Shown one piece after another: positions 51,780-63,960 of a stretch of DNA of 64,000 nucleotides. A program made the position numbers and the translations under genes. The stretch is from Lethocerus indicus (lineage: Eukaryota; Arthropoda; Insecta; Hemiptera; Belostomatidae). Numbering within the stretch: position 1 is the stretch's first letter; the number at the start of each line of letters is the position of its first letter. The stretch covers positions 935,750 through 999,749 of the forward strand of contig JACDQD010000009.1 of NCBI GenBank assembly GCA_019843655.1, given 5' to 3'. The notes beneath the pieces are model-generated. The model had not been told where the DNA came from and searched no databases. It saw nothing but the letters and a program-made list of their open reading frames with translations.

Positions 51780-54700
51780 TTTTTCCAAGGGCTTCAAAAA
51801 GCAACCGAGATTTCCCTTCTATCTTCAATAGAACTGGAGTTATGGGCAAAAAACCGAAATAAGTTTTTTTGATCGTACAGGGCTGCCATTGCGTGTGCAG
51901 ATAGGCCTCTTCAAGGGCTTCAAAAAGCGACCGAGTTTTCCCTTCTATCTTCAATAGAACTGGAGGTATCGAAAAAAAGTTTTTTGATATCGACCGTGTG
52001 CAGATAGGCCTCTTCAAGGGCTTCAAAAGCGACCAGTTTTCCTTCTATCTTCAATAGAACTGAGTTATGGGCAAAACCGAAAAAGTTTTTGATCGTACAG
52101 GGCTGCCATTGCGTGTGCAGATAGGCCTCTTCAAGGGCTTCAAAAAGCGACCGAGTTTTCCCTTCTATCTTCAATAGAACTGGAGTTATGGGCAAAAAAC
52201 CGAAAAAGGTTTTTTTGATCGTACAGGGCTGCCATTGCGTGTGCAGATAGGCCTCTTCGGGCTTCAAAAGCGACCGAGTTTTCCTTCTATCTTCAATAGA
52301 ACTGGAGTTATGGGCAAAAACCGAAAAAGTTTTTGATCGTACAGGGCTGCCATTGCGTGTGCAGATAGGCCTCTTCAAGGGCTTCAAAAGCGACCGAGTT
52401 TTCCTTCTATCTTCAATAGAACTGGAGTTATGGGCAAAACCGAAAAAGTTTTTGATCGTACAGGGCTGCCATTGCGTGTGCAGATAGGCCTCTTCAAGGG
52501 CTTCAAAAGCGACCGAGTTTTCCCTTCTATCTTCAATAGAACTGGAGTTATGGGCAAAACCGAAAAAGTTTTTGATCGTACAGGGCTGCCATTGCGTGTG
52601 CAGATAGGCCTCTTCAAGGGCTTCAAAAGCGACCGAGTTTTCCCTTCTATCTTCAATAGAACTGGAGTTATGGGCAAAACCGAAAAAGTTTTTGATCGTA
52701 CAGGGCTGCCATTGCGTGTGCAGATAGGCTTCAAGGGCTTCAAAAGCGACCGAGTAGTTGCAAAACCGAAAAAAGTTTTTGATCGTACAGGGCTGCCATT
52801 GCGGTATCTTCAAGGGCTTCAAAAGCGACCGAGTTTTCCTTCTATCTTCAATAGAACTGGAGTTATGGGCAAAACCGAAAAAGTTTTTGATCGTACAGGG
52901 CTGCCATTGCGTGTGCAGATAGGCCTCTTCAAGGGCTTCAAAAGCGACCGAGTTTTCCCTTCTATCTTCAATAGAACTGGAGTTATGGGCAAAAACCGAA
53001 AAAGTTTTTGATCGTACAGGGCTGCCATTGCGTGCAGATAGGCCTCTTCAAGGGCTTCAAAAGCGACCGAGTTTTCCTTCTATCTTCAATAGAACTGGAG
53101 TTATGGGCAAAACCGAAAAAGTTTTTGATCGTACAGGGCTGCCATTGCGTGTGCAGATAGGTCTTCAAGGGCTTCAAAAGCGACTGAGTTTTCCCTCTAT
53201 CTCTCAATAGAACTGGAGTGGGCAAAAACCGAAAAAGTTTTTGATCGTACAGGGCTGCCATTGCGTGTGCAGCGACCAGTTTTCCTTCTATCTCAATAGA
53301 AGATGGGCAAAACCGAAAAAGGCCTCTTCAAGGGCTTCAAAAGCGACTGAGTTTTCCTTCTATCTTCAACCGTTTTTTAGAACTGATTGCGTGTTAGGCC
53401 TCTTGGGCAAAGTTTTCCTTCTACAATAATAGAACTGAGTTATGAAAAGTTTTTGATCGTACAGGGCTGCCATTGCGTGTGCAGATAGGCCTCTTCAAGG
53501 GCTTCAAAAGCGACTGAGTTTTCCCTTCTATCTTCAATAGAACTGGAGTTATGGGGAAAAAAGTGTATCGTACAGGGCTGCCATTGCGTGTGCAGATAGG
53601 CCTCTTCAAGGGCTTCAAAAAGCGACCGAGTTTTCCCTTCTATCTTCAATAGAACTTGGTTATGGGCAAAACCGAAAAGTTTTTTGATCGTACAGGGCTG
53701 CCATTGCGTGTGCAGATAGGCTCTTCAAGGGCTTCAAAAGCGACCGAGTTTTCCTTCTATCTTCAATAGAACTGAGTTATGGGCAAAACCGAAAAGTTTT
53801 TTGATCGTACAGGGCTGCCATTGCGTGTGCAGATAGGCCTCTTCTAAGGGCTTCCAAAAGCGACTGAGTTTTCCCTTCTATCTTCAATAGAACTGAGCAG
53901 GGCAAAACCTTCAACAGAAGTTATGGGTTATGGGAAAAAAGTTTTTTGATCGTACAGGGCTGCCATTGCGTGCAGTAGATAGGCCTCTTCAAGGGCTTCA
54001 AAAAGCGACCGAGTTTTCCTTCTATCTTCAATAGAATTGTTATGGGCAAAAACCAAAAAGTTTTGATCGTACAGGGCTGCCATTGCGTGTGCAGATAGGC
54101 CTCTTCAAGGGCTTCAAAAGCGACTGAGTTTTCCCCTATCTCACGAACTTGGAGTTATGGGCAAAACCGAAAAAGTTTTTGATCGTACAGGGCTGCCATT
54201 GTGTGCAGATAGGCTCTTCAAGGGCTTCAAAAGCGACCGAGTTTTCCTTCTATCTTCAATAGAACTGGAGTTATGGGCAAAAAACCGAAAAAGGTTTTTT
54301 TGATCGTACAGGGCTGCCATTGCGTGTGCAGATAGGCCTCTTCAAGGGCTTCAAAAGCGACCGAGTTTTCCCTTCTATCTTCAATAGAACTGGAGTTATG
54401 GGCAAAAAACCGAAAAAAGTTTTTTTGATCGTACAGGGCTGCCATTGCGTGTGCAGATAGGCCTCTTCAAGGGCTTCAAAAGCGACCGAGTTTTCCCTGT
54501 ATATGAGACAGGTCTAAAAGGGTCTACGAAAAACCGAAAAGTTTTTGATCGTGTACAGGGCTGCCATTGCGTGTGCAGATAGGCCTCTTCAAGGGCTTCA
54601 AAAAGCGACCGAGTTTTCCCTTCTATCTTCAATAGAACTGGAGTTATGGGCAAAAACCGAAAAAAGTTTTTTTGATCGTACAGGGCTGCCATTGCGTGTG

Positions 54701-57700
54701 CAGATAGGCCTCTTCAAGGGCTTCAAAAAGCGACCGAGTTTTCCCTTCTATCTTCAATAGAACTGGAGTTATGGGCAAAAAACCGAAAAAAGTTTTTTTG
54801 ATCGTACAGGGCTGCCATTGCGTGTGCAGATAGGCCTCTTCAAGGGCTTCAAAAGCGACCGAGTTTTCCTTCTATCTTCAATAGAACTGAGTTATGGGCA
54901 AAACCGAAAAAGTTTTTTGATCGTACAGGGCTGCCATTGTGTGCAGATAGGCTCTTCAAGGGCTTCAAAAGCGACCGAGTTTTCCTTCTATCTTCAATAG
55001 AACTGGAGTTATGGGCAAAACCGAAAAAGTTTTTTTACAGGGCTGATTGCGTCAGATAGGTCTTACAGTCAAAAAGGATGTTTTCCTTCATCTTCAATAG
55101 AACATTGAAAACCGAAAAAAGTTTTTGTGCAGGGCTGACGTGTAGATAGCCTCTCAAGGGCTTCAAGACCAGTTTCCCTTCTATCTTCAATAGCTTGAGA
55201 GCAAAAACCGAAAAAAGCGAGGGCTGCCATGTGCAGAGCTCTTCAAAGCTTCAAAAGCGACCGAGTTTCTCTCATCTTCAATAGAACTGAGTTATGGGCA
55301 AAACCGAAAAAGTTTTTGATCGTACAGGGCTGCCATTGCGTGTGCAGATAGGCCTCTTCAAGGGCTTCAAAAGCGACTGAGTTTTCCTCTATCTTCAATA
55401 GAACTGAGTTATGGGCAAAACCGAAAAGTTTTTGATCGTACAGGGCTGCCATTGCGTGTGCAAAAGCGACTGAGTTTTCCCCTTCTATCTCTGAGCGGCA
55501 AAACCGAAAAGTTTTTTTGATCGTACAGGGCTGCCATTGCGTGCAGATAGGCCTCTTCAAGGGCTTCAAAAGCGACTGAGTTTTCCCTTCTATCTTCAAT
55601 AGAACTAAGGGCAAAAAACCGAAAAAGTTTTTTGATCGCATAGGCTGCCATTGTGTGCAGATAGGCCTCTTCAAGGGCTTCAAAAGCGACTGAGTTTTCC
55701 TTCTATCTTCAATAGAACTGGAGTTATGGGCAAAAACCGAAAGTTTTTTTTTGATCGATAGGCTGCCATTGTGTGCAGATAGGCCTCTTCAAGGGCTTCA
55801 AAAGCGACTGAGTTTTCCTTCTATCTTCAATAGAACTGGAGTTATGGGCAAAAACCGAAAGTTTTTTTTTGATCGTACGGCTGCCCATTCAAAAGCGACC
55901 GAGTTTTCCTTCTATCTTCAATAGAACTGGAGTTATGCAAAAACCGAAAAGCGACCATTGCGTGTGCAGAGGTTCTTCAAAAGCGACCGAGTTTTCCTTC
56001 TATATCTTCAATAGAACTGGAGTTATGGGCAAAAAACCGAAAAAAGTTTTTTTGATCGTACAGGGCTGCCATTGCGTGTGCAGATAGGCCTCTTCAAGGG
56101 CTTCAAAAAGCGACCGAGTTTTCCCTTCTATCTTCAATAGAACTGGAGTTATGAGCAATACAAAACCGAAAAAGTTTTTTGATCGTACAGGGCTGCCATT
56201 GCGTGTGCAGATAGGCTCTTCAAGGGCTTCAAAAGACTGAGTTTTCCCTTCTATCTCAATAGAACTGATAGGCAAAACCGATAACACTTTCTATTGTAAA
56301 AACTTATTTGCGTAGATAGGCCTCTTCAAGGGCTTCAAAAAGCGACCGAGTTTTCCCTTCTATCTTCAATAGAACTGGAGTTATGGGCAAAAAACCGAAA
56401 AAAGTTTTTTTGATCGTACAGGGCTGTCATTGCGTGTGCTGATAGGCCTCTTCAAGGGCTTTAAAAAGCGACCGAGTTTTCCCTTCTATCTTCAATAGAA
56501 CTGGAGTTATGGGCAAAAAACCGAAAAAAGTTTTTTTGATCGTACAGGGCTGCCATTGCGTGTGCAGATAGGCCTCTTCAAGGGCTTCAAAAAGCGACCG
56601 AGTTTTCCCTTCTATCTTCAATAGAACTGGAGTTATGGGCAAAAAACCGAAAAAGGTTTTTTTGATCGTACAGGGCTGCCATTGCGTGTGCAGATAGGCT
56701 CTTCAAGGGCTTCAAAAAGCGACCGAGTTTTCCTTCTATCAATAGAACTGAGCGCAAAACCGAAAGTTTTAGAAGGGCTGACGTGTGCAGATAGGCCTTC
56801 AAGGGCTTCAAAGCGACTGAGTCTGAGAGTGGGCAAAACCGAAAGTTTTTGATCGTACAGGGCTGCCATTGCGTGTGCAGATAGGCCTCTTCAAGGGCTT
56901 CAAAAAGCGACCGAGTTTGCCCATAACTCCAATAGAACTGAGTTATGGGCAAACTGAAAAAGTTTTTTTTGATCGTACAGGCTGCCATTGCGTGCAGATA
57001 GGCCTCTTCAAGGCTTCAAAAGCGACTGAGTTTTCCCTTCTATCTCTTCAATAGAACTGAGCAGGGCAAAAAACCGAAAAGTTTTTGATCGTACAGGGCT
57101 GCCATTGCGTGTGCAGATAGCTCTTCAAGGGCTTCAAAAGCGACTGAGTTTTCCCCTTCTATTCAATAGAACTGAGTTATGGGCAAAAACCGAAAAAAGT
57201 TTTTGATCGTACAGGGCTGCCATTGTGTGCAGATAGGCTCTCTGGCGGGCTTCCAAAAGCGACCGAGTTTTCCCTTCTATCTTCAATAGAACTGGATATG
57301 GGCAAAAACCGAAAAAAAGTTTTTTGATCGTACAGGGCTTTGCCATTGCGTGTGCAGATAGGCCTCAAGGGCTTCAAAAAGCGACTGAGTTTTCCTACTT
57401 CTCAATAGAACTGAGTTATGGGCAAAACCGAAAAAGTTTTGATCGTACAGGGCCAGGTGTGCAGATAGGCCTCTTCAAGGGCTTCAAAAGGACCGAGTTT
57501 CTCTCATCTCAATAGAACCTTGAGTTATGGGCAAAAACCGAAAAAAGTTTTTGATCGTACAGGGCTGCTACGCAGAGGGCTCTTCAAGGGCTTCCAAAAA
57601 GCGACCGCTTTCCCTTCATCTTCAATAGAACTTGGAGTTATGGGCAAAACCGGTGTGCAAAGTTTTTTGATCGTACAGGCTGCCTTCAAAAAGACCGAGT

Positions 57701-58999
57701 TTTCCTTCTATCAAGGGCTTCAATAAAAGCGACTGAGTTTTCCTTCTATCTTCAATAGGGAACTGGAGCAGGCAAAAACCGGAAAAAAGTTTTTTTGATC
57801 GTACAGGGCTGCCATTGCGTGCAGATAGGCCTCTCAAGGGCTTCAAAAGCGACCGAGTCAAGGGCTTCAAAGCGACTGAGCCTTCTATCTTCAATAGAAC
57901 TGAGCAGGCAAAACCGAAAAAAGTTTTTGATCGTACAGGGCTGCCATTGCGTGTGCAGATAGGCCTCTTCAAGGGCTTCAAAAGCGACCGAGTTTTCCCT
58001 TCTATCTTCAATAGAACTTGGAGTTATGGCAAAACCGAAAAAAAAAAGTTTTTTGATCGTCGCACAGGGCTGCCATTATGCGTGCAGATAGGGCTCTCAA
58101 GGGCTTCCAAAAAGCGACCGAGTTTTTCTTCTATCTTCAATAGAACTGAGTGGGCAAAACTGAAAGTTGATCAATACAGGGCTGCCATCTTCAATAGCCT
58201 CAAGGGCTCAAAAGCGAGTTTTCCCTTCTATCTTCAATAGAATGGGCAAAACCGAAAAAGTTTTTGATCGTACAGGGCTGCCATTGCGTGTGCAGATAGG
58301 CTCTTCAAGGGCTTCAAAAGCGACTGAGTTTTCCTTCTATCTTCAATAGAACTGAGTTATGGGCAAAACCGAAAAGTTTTTTGATCGTACAGGGCTGCCA
58401 TTGTGTGCAGATAGGCCTCTTCAAGGGCTTCAAAAGCGACCGAGTTTTCCTTCTATCTTCAATAGAACTGAGTTATGGGCAAAACCGAAAAAGTTTTTTG
58501 ATCGTACAGGGCTGCCATTGCGTGTGCAGATAGGCCTCTTCAAGGGCTTCAAAAGCGACCGAGTTTTCCTTCTATCTTCAATAGAACTGAGTTATGGGCA
58601 AAACCGAAAAAAAGTTTTTTGATCGTACAGGGCTGCCATTGCGTGTGCAGATAGGCCTCTTCAAGGGCTTCAAAAAGCGACCGAGTTTTCCCTTCTATCT
58701 TCAATAGAACTGGAGTTATGGGCAAAAACCGAAAGTTTTTGATCGTACAGGGCTGCCATTGCGTGTGCAGATAGGCTCTTCAAGGGCTTCAAAAGCGACT
58801 GAGTTTTCCTTCATCTTCAATAGAACTGAGTTATGGGCAAAAACCGAAAAAGTTTTTTGATCGTACAGGGCTGCCATTGTGTGTGCAGATAGGCTCTTCA
58901 AGGGCTTCAAAAGCGACTGAGTTTTCCCTTCTATCTTCAATAGAACTGAAAGTTATGGGCAAAACCGAAAAAGTTTTTTGATCGTACAGGGCTGCCATT
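51780..58999 (+). repeat. ~120-bp tandem array, about 60 copies
   Basis: Direct copies of a 118-126-bp unit: GATCGTACAGGGCTGCCATT, GCGTGTGCAGATAGGCCTCT, TCAAGGGCTTCAAAAAGCGA, CCGAGTTTTCCCTTCTATCT, TCAATAGAACTGGAGTTATG and GGCAAAAAACCGAAAAAAG. Most length differences are in A, T and C homopolymers; many units between 55.0 and 58.3 kb carry short internal deletions. It runs into the assembly gap. Confidence 0.97.
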
Positions 59000-59099
59000 N
59001 NNNNNNNNNNNNNNNNNNNNNNNNNNNNNNNNNNNNNNNNNNNNNNNNNNNNNNNNNNNNNNNNNNNNNNNNNNNNNNNNNNNNNNNNNNNNNNNNNNN
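59000..59099. other. assembly gap, 100 N
   Basis: Exactly 100 undetermined bases between the 120-bp array and the second 105-bp block; the true gap length is probably unknown. Confidence 0.99.
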
Positions 59100-59835
59100 T
59101 TTTCGATTTTTGGCTCTCCACAGGGGCAAGTGTAACTCACTTTTGTACACTTGTGGTGGGAATATGGGCAAATTCTGACGACATTTTTGAAAAATCGAAA
59201 ATTTTCGATTTTTTAGCTCTCCTTTAGGGGCAAAGTGTAACTCACTTTTTGTACACTTGTGGTGGGAATATGGGCAAATTCTGACGACATTTTGAAAAAT
59301 CGAAAATTTTCGATTTTTTAGCTCTCCTTTAGGGGGCAAGTGTAACTCACTTTTGTACACTTGTGAATGGGAGAAAATGGGCAAATTGGGACATTTTGAA
59401 AGTCGAATTTTCGATTTTTTAGCTCCTTTAGAGACAAGTGTAACTCACTTTTGTACACTTGTGGTGGGAATATGGGCAAATTCTGACGACATTTTTGAAA
59501 AATCGAAAATTTTCGATTTTTAGCTCTCACTTACAAGGCGGTAACTCACTTTTGTACACTTGTGGTGGGAATATGGGCAAATTCTGACGACATTTTTGAA
59601 AATCGAAAATTTTCGATTTTTTGAAAAGCTCTCTCCTTTAGGGGCAAGTGTAACTCACTTTTGTACACTTGTGGTGGGAATATCGGGCAAATTCTGACGA
59701 CATTTTTTGAAAAATCGAAATTTTCGATTTTTAGCTCTCTTAGGGCAATGTAACTCACTTTTGTAAATGTGGTGGGAATATGGGCCAAATTTTCGACATT
59801 TTGAAAATCGAAAATTTTCTCATATTGGTCCCATA
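59100..59835 (+). repeat. 105-bp-family tandem array, second block
   Basis: About seven copies of a variant of the 105-bp unit, same orientation as the first block. It shares AAGTGTAACTCACTTTTGTA and the GAAAATTTTCGATTTTT core, but has GGTGGGAATATGGGCAAATT and CTGACGACATTTTTGAAAAA in place of the first-block sequence. Confidence 0.95.
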
Positions 59836-59839
59836 TTCC

Positions 59840-61680
59840 ACCACAAGATTAAAATACCAATTTTGCGTCTAAAAATGCTAATTTTGCGTCCTAAAAATGC
59901 CATTTTGCGTCTTAAAAATACCATTTTTTCGTCTAAAAATGCTATTTTGCGTCTAAAATGCCATTTTGGGTCTAAAAATGCTATTTTGGGTCTAAAAATG
60001 CTACATTTTTAGGCCAATTTTACGTCTAAAATGCCATTTTGCGTCTAAAAATGCCATTTTGCGTCTAAAAATGCCATTTTGCGTCTAAAAATGCCATTTT
60101 AGGCCAATTCACTAAAAATGCCAATTTTGCGTCTAAAATGCCATTTTGCGTCTAAAAATGCCATTTTGCGTCTAAAAATGCTATTTTTGCGTCTAAAATG
60201 CCATTTTGCGTCTAAAAATGCCATTTTGGGTCTAAAAATGCCATTTTGCGTCTTGCCAATTTTGCGGCTAAAATGCCATTTCTATGGCCATTTCAAAATT
60301 GGATCTTCTAAAATATAATTTTGCTCAAAATGCCATTTTATTTTGCGTCTAAAATGCCATTTTGCGTCTAAAAATGCCTAAAAATGCCATTTTGCGTCTA
60401 AAATGCCATTTTTGGGTCTAAAAATGCCATTTTTAGGCCAATTTCGGCTAAAATGCCATTTCTGGGTCTAGGCCATTGCGGCGTCTAAAATTTTTCCCAT
60501 TTTAGGCCTAATTTTGCGTCTAAAATCTAAAAATGCAATTTTGCGTGTAATAATTTTTGCGTCTAAAAATCTCAAAATATGCCATTAGGCCAATTTGCGT
60601 CTAAAAATGCCTACCCATTTCTGCCAGTCTAAAATGCCATTTTTGCGTCTAAAATGCCATTTTAGGCCAATTTGCGTCTAAAAATGCCAATTTTGCGTCT
60701 AAAATGCCATTTTAGCGTCTAAAATGCCATTTTTCTGCCATTTTCGTGTAATAATGCCATTTTGCGTCTAAAATGCCTAGCGCCAATTTTTGCGTGCGCT
60801 AAAATTCCTAATTTTGCGTCTAAAAATGCCATTTTTGCGTATAAAAATGCCATTTTTGCGTCTAAAAATGCCAATTTTGCGTGTAATAATGCCATTTTTG
60901 CGTCTAAAAATGCCAATTTTGCGTGTAATAATGCCATTTTAGCGTCTAAAAATGCCATTTTTTCGTCTAAAAATGCCATTTTTGGGTCTAAAAATGCCAT
61001 TTTTAGGCCAATTTTGCGGCTAAAAATGCCATTTCTGGGTCTAAAATTGCCATTTTTGCGTCTAAAAATGCCATTTTTGCGTCTAAAAATGACATGTTTA
61101 GGCCAATTTTGCGTCTAAAAATGCCATTTCTGCGTCTAAAAATGCCATTTTTGCGTTTAAAAATGCCATTTTGCGTGTAATAATGCCATTTTTGCGTCTA
61201 AAAATGCCATTTTTGCGTCTAAAAATGCCATTTTTGCGTCTAAAAATGCCATTTTTGCGTCTAAAAATGCCATTTTTGCGTCTAAAAATGCCATTTTTGC
61301 GTCTAAAAATGCCATTTTTGCGTCTAAAAATGCCAATTTTGCGTCTAAAAATGCCATTTTTTGGGTCTAAAAACCGCATTTTCTGGCCGATTTGCACGTA
61401 AAAACCGTTTTTCGGACCGATTTTGGACCTTATAACCGCATTTCTATGCCGATTTTGGACCAAAAAACCGGATTTCTGGCCAATTTCGCGCCTAAAAACC
61501 GCATTTTTGGGTAGATTTTGAGCCTAATAACCGCATTTTTGGGCGGATTTTGCGCCTAAAAACCGCAAATTTTCGCAGATTTTGCGCCTAAAAACGGCAT
61601 TTTTGTGTCGATTTTGGGCCTAAAAACCGCATGTTCGGGCTTATTTTGCGCCTGAAAACCTCATTCTTTGGCCATTTTCA
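59840..61680 (+). repeat. 21-bp minisatellite, second block
   Basis: Copies of GCGTCTAAAAATGCCATTTTT, most regular at 61180-61350. It grades into a CCTAAAAACCGCATTTTTGG variant by 61360-61670. Same palindromic core as the first 21-bp block. Confidence 0.95.
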
Positions 61681-62463
61681 GTTTAAACCTACCTGCACAG
61701 TCCTTAAACCTTGTATGTTAAACTATATTTTCATTTTTTTTTTGAAATCCTCTTAAATAATCCACGGTCTTAATATTAATAGGCTTTGCGGAAATTCACA
61801 ATCGGCAATTTCCCACTGGCCACTTGAGACTGTTAACGTTACGTGGGAAATTCTATCGGGTAAGAAAGCGGTGGGACACATTTTCGCTGAATATTTTCCG
61901 CAATTTTTATTTTATTTTCTGCGATTCCCAGAAAGTTATCGGGTAGCCGGTTTCTCACGGGACGTTTCTTCGGTTTCACGCATTGCGTTCGGGATATTGT
62001 TTAGTATTTGCGCTCGAGTGTCCGTTCTCAAGTTTGGACTTAAAGAGCTTAGAGTATTTTCGGGCCGATTTCGCTCTTGAAAACCGCATTTCTGGACCGA
62101 TCACGCGTCTAAAAACCGCATTTTTGGGCCAATTTTTCGCCTAAAAACCGGTTTTATAGGCCAGTGAATTATTCCAGTTATTGGGGCCGGTATGAAAAAT
62201 AAAATAAATAGGGGTACGGTGGGAGGTCTTACTCTGATATTTAAAAAGAAATTGTGTATCTGCGATTAATCAACAATTTCGGTCTTGAGGAGTTCCTCAA
62301 GAGGGGGGAATCGAAAATTTGCCGGTGGCGAGTTGTCGTCGATAATATCATATACAGTAGATTAATAATTACACAGCAAAATAAAATGAATTCCAAAGGT
62401 CCATTAGTTAATATATTCAGGAAAACGCATAGATTAGTCAGAGCAGTCCGGTTTCAATGGGCG

Positions 62464-62531
<68 letters not shown>

Positions 62532-62880
62532 TATACGTATGTAATATATGATGCAACGCATACACTCAACCGAACCTTTAGCAATGACAAGGTTTTTTAT
62601 TTTCGTAAAAAGTAGCAGGAAACAAAGACCGCGTCCATTTTATTTCCTGCAACAACAACAACAACAACAATACGGTGTTGTAATTATCGCAATAGTTATT
62701 GTTCAACCCGACATACCTTTCGGTTCGCTCATCGTACCCAATTTCTGTTTCCATTGTTGGACAACATTTCGGCGAGTATCCGACCCGAATAATGCTGTAA
62801 ATTACATGAATTACTAACGTGCCCGTTTGATTTGGAAATTTCTGGATATATTCGGTTGGCAACTGAGCATCCAAAGCGCC
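61681..62880 (+). other. unique interval, no gene recognised
   Basis: Contains isolated copies of the 21-bp variant near 62070-62160 and a TA tract at 62466-62525. No exon that I can support. Confidence 0.5.
62466..62525. repeat. (TA)n microsatellite
   Basis: Pure TA repeat of about 60 bp. Confidence 0.95.
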
Positions 62881-62885
62881 GAAAG

Positions 62886-63005
62886 TGGCTCCGACACGCC
62901 GCTACTGAAGATGGGGGGGGCGAGCGGCCGAAAAACCGGTCTAGCCGAAAGACCGAGAACCGCCGGCGAGACAGGAGACAGAGGGAAACACAGGAAATAT
63001 ACAAA
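62886..63005. mobile_element. foldback family, solitary right arm
   Basis: GCTACTGAAGATGG followed by GCGAGCGGCCGAAAAACCGG, then GGTCTAGCCGAAAGACC and a GAGACAGGAGACAGAGGGAA end. No matching left arm directly upstream. Confidence 0.7.
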
Positions 63006-63149
63006 ATGTATTGAGTTTTCCTAAAATACTGCAATTGCATTAGGAATTCCAATCACAATACCAGGCGTCACCGAGGGCAGTCGTCAGTATACTGTTTTGC
63101 ATCCTCATCGTCGTCTCGCAATCTCCGAACGAAAATAGACCAGGAAGAG

Positions 63150-63460
63150 GTGTCAAAACCTAGACTTCGTCTGTTTCCCTGTCTCCTCTCGACTGTCCGG
63201 TCTTTTCCTAGATCGGTTTCGGCCGCTCGCCATCTTCACTAGCAGTGTTAGAGTCACTGTTAGCACTTTGGGATGTTTTTCGGGGGGGGGACATCCTCCA
63301 AAAGTGAGTCTTCTAACACCGCGCTACTGAAGATGGCGAGCGGCCGAAAAACCGGTCTAGCCGAAAGACCGAGAACCGCCGGCGAGACAGGAGACAGAGG
63401 GAAACACAGGAAATATACAACATTTATTGAACAATTGCATTAGGAATTCCAATATAATAC
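63150..63460. mobile_element. foldback element with both arms
   Basis: The left arm TTTCCCTGTCTCCTCTCGAC, GGTCTTTTCCTAGATCGG and CGGCCGCTCGCCATCTTC is complementary to the right arm CGCTACTGAAGATGGCGAGC to GAGACAGGAGACAGAGGGAA. The core contains GGGATGTTTTTCGG and ACATCC. Confidence 0.82.
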
Positions 63461-63489
63461 TAGGCTTTTAACAGACCTGTTTTGCGGCC

Positions 63490-63760
63490 TGCGAGGGTGT
63501 TTGGAATAGAGCCTAGATTTGTTCTGTTTCTGTCTCTCTCTCTCTCTCTCTCTCTCTCCTCGCCGCTTTGGTCTTTCGCTAGACCGGTTTTCGGCCGCTC
63601 GCCCCCATCTTCAGTAGCGCTGTGTTAGAGTCACTTTCGCCACTTTGGATGTTTTTCGGGGCATCCTCATTGCCCTCTGTCACTGCCAAAAGTGAGTCTA
63701 CAGCGCTACTGAAGATGGGGCGAGCGGCCGAAAACGGTCTATGGTTTTGAATACAGCGTA
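63490..63760. mobile_element. foldback element with CT-expanded arm
   Basis: The left arm holds TTTCTGTCT expanded to (CT)n, then GGTCTTTCGCTAGACCGG and CATCTTCAGTAGCG. The right arm GCGCTACTGAAGATGGGGCG breaks off after GAAAACGGTCTA. Confidence 0.78.
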
Positions 63761-63767
63761 GATTTGT

Positions 63768-63773
<6 letters not shown>

Positions 63774-63819
<46 letters not shown>
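63774..63819. repeat. (CT)n microsatellite
   Basis: Pure CT repeat following GTTCTGT, the same context as the expanded arm at 63531. Confidence 0.95.
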
Positions 63820-63824
<5 letters not shown>

Positions 63825-63896
63825 GAATCTTTTGATTCAAATTCACTGTCGCACAGCAACTGACGGACGGTACACAGTGGCACAGTGTACCCTCGG

Positions 63897-63960
63897 ACTA
63901 CTGAAGATGGCGAGCGGCCGAAAAACCGGCGACAGGAGACAGAAACGCCCCACAAACCGT
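63897..63960. mobile_element. foldback arm fragment
   Basis: CTACTGAAGATGGCGAGCGG, then CCGAAAAACCGGCGACAGGA and GACAGAAACGCCCCACAAAC; the GGTCT hairpin segment is deleted. Confidence 0.65.

Noticed and set aside
51920..52822. 300-residue minus-strand ORF and many similar ORFs in 51.8-58.9 kb
   Set aside because: They follow the ~120-bp (3 x 40) repeat on both strands and break whenever a homopolymer length changes.
61098..61463. Minus-strand ORF with repeating RRKNGIF and plus-strand FLRLKMP repeats
   Set aside because: Direct consequence of the 21-bp minisatellite period.
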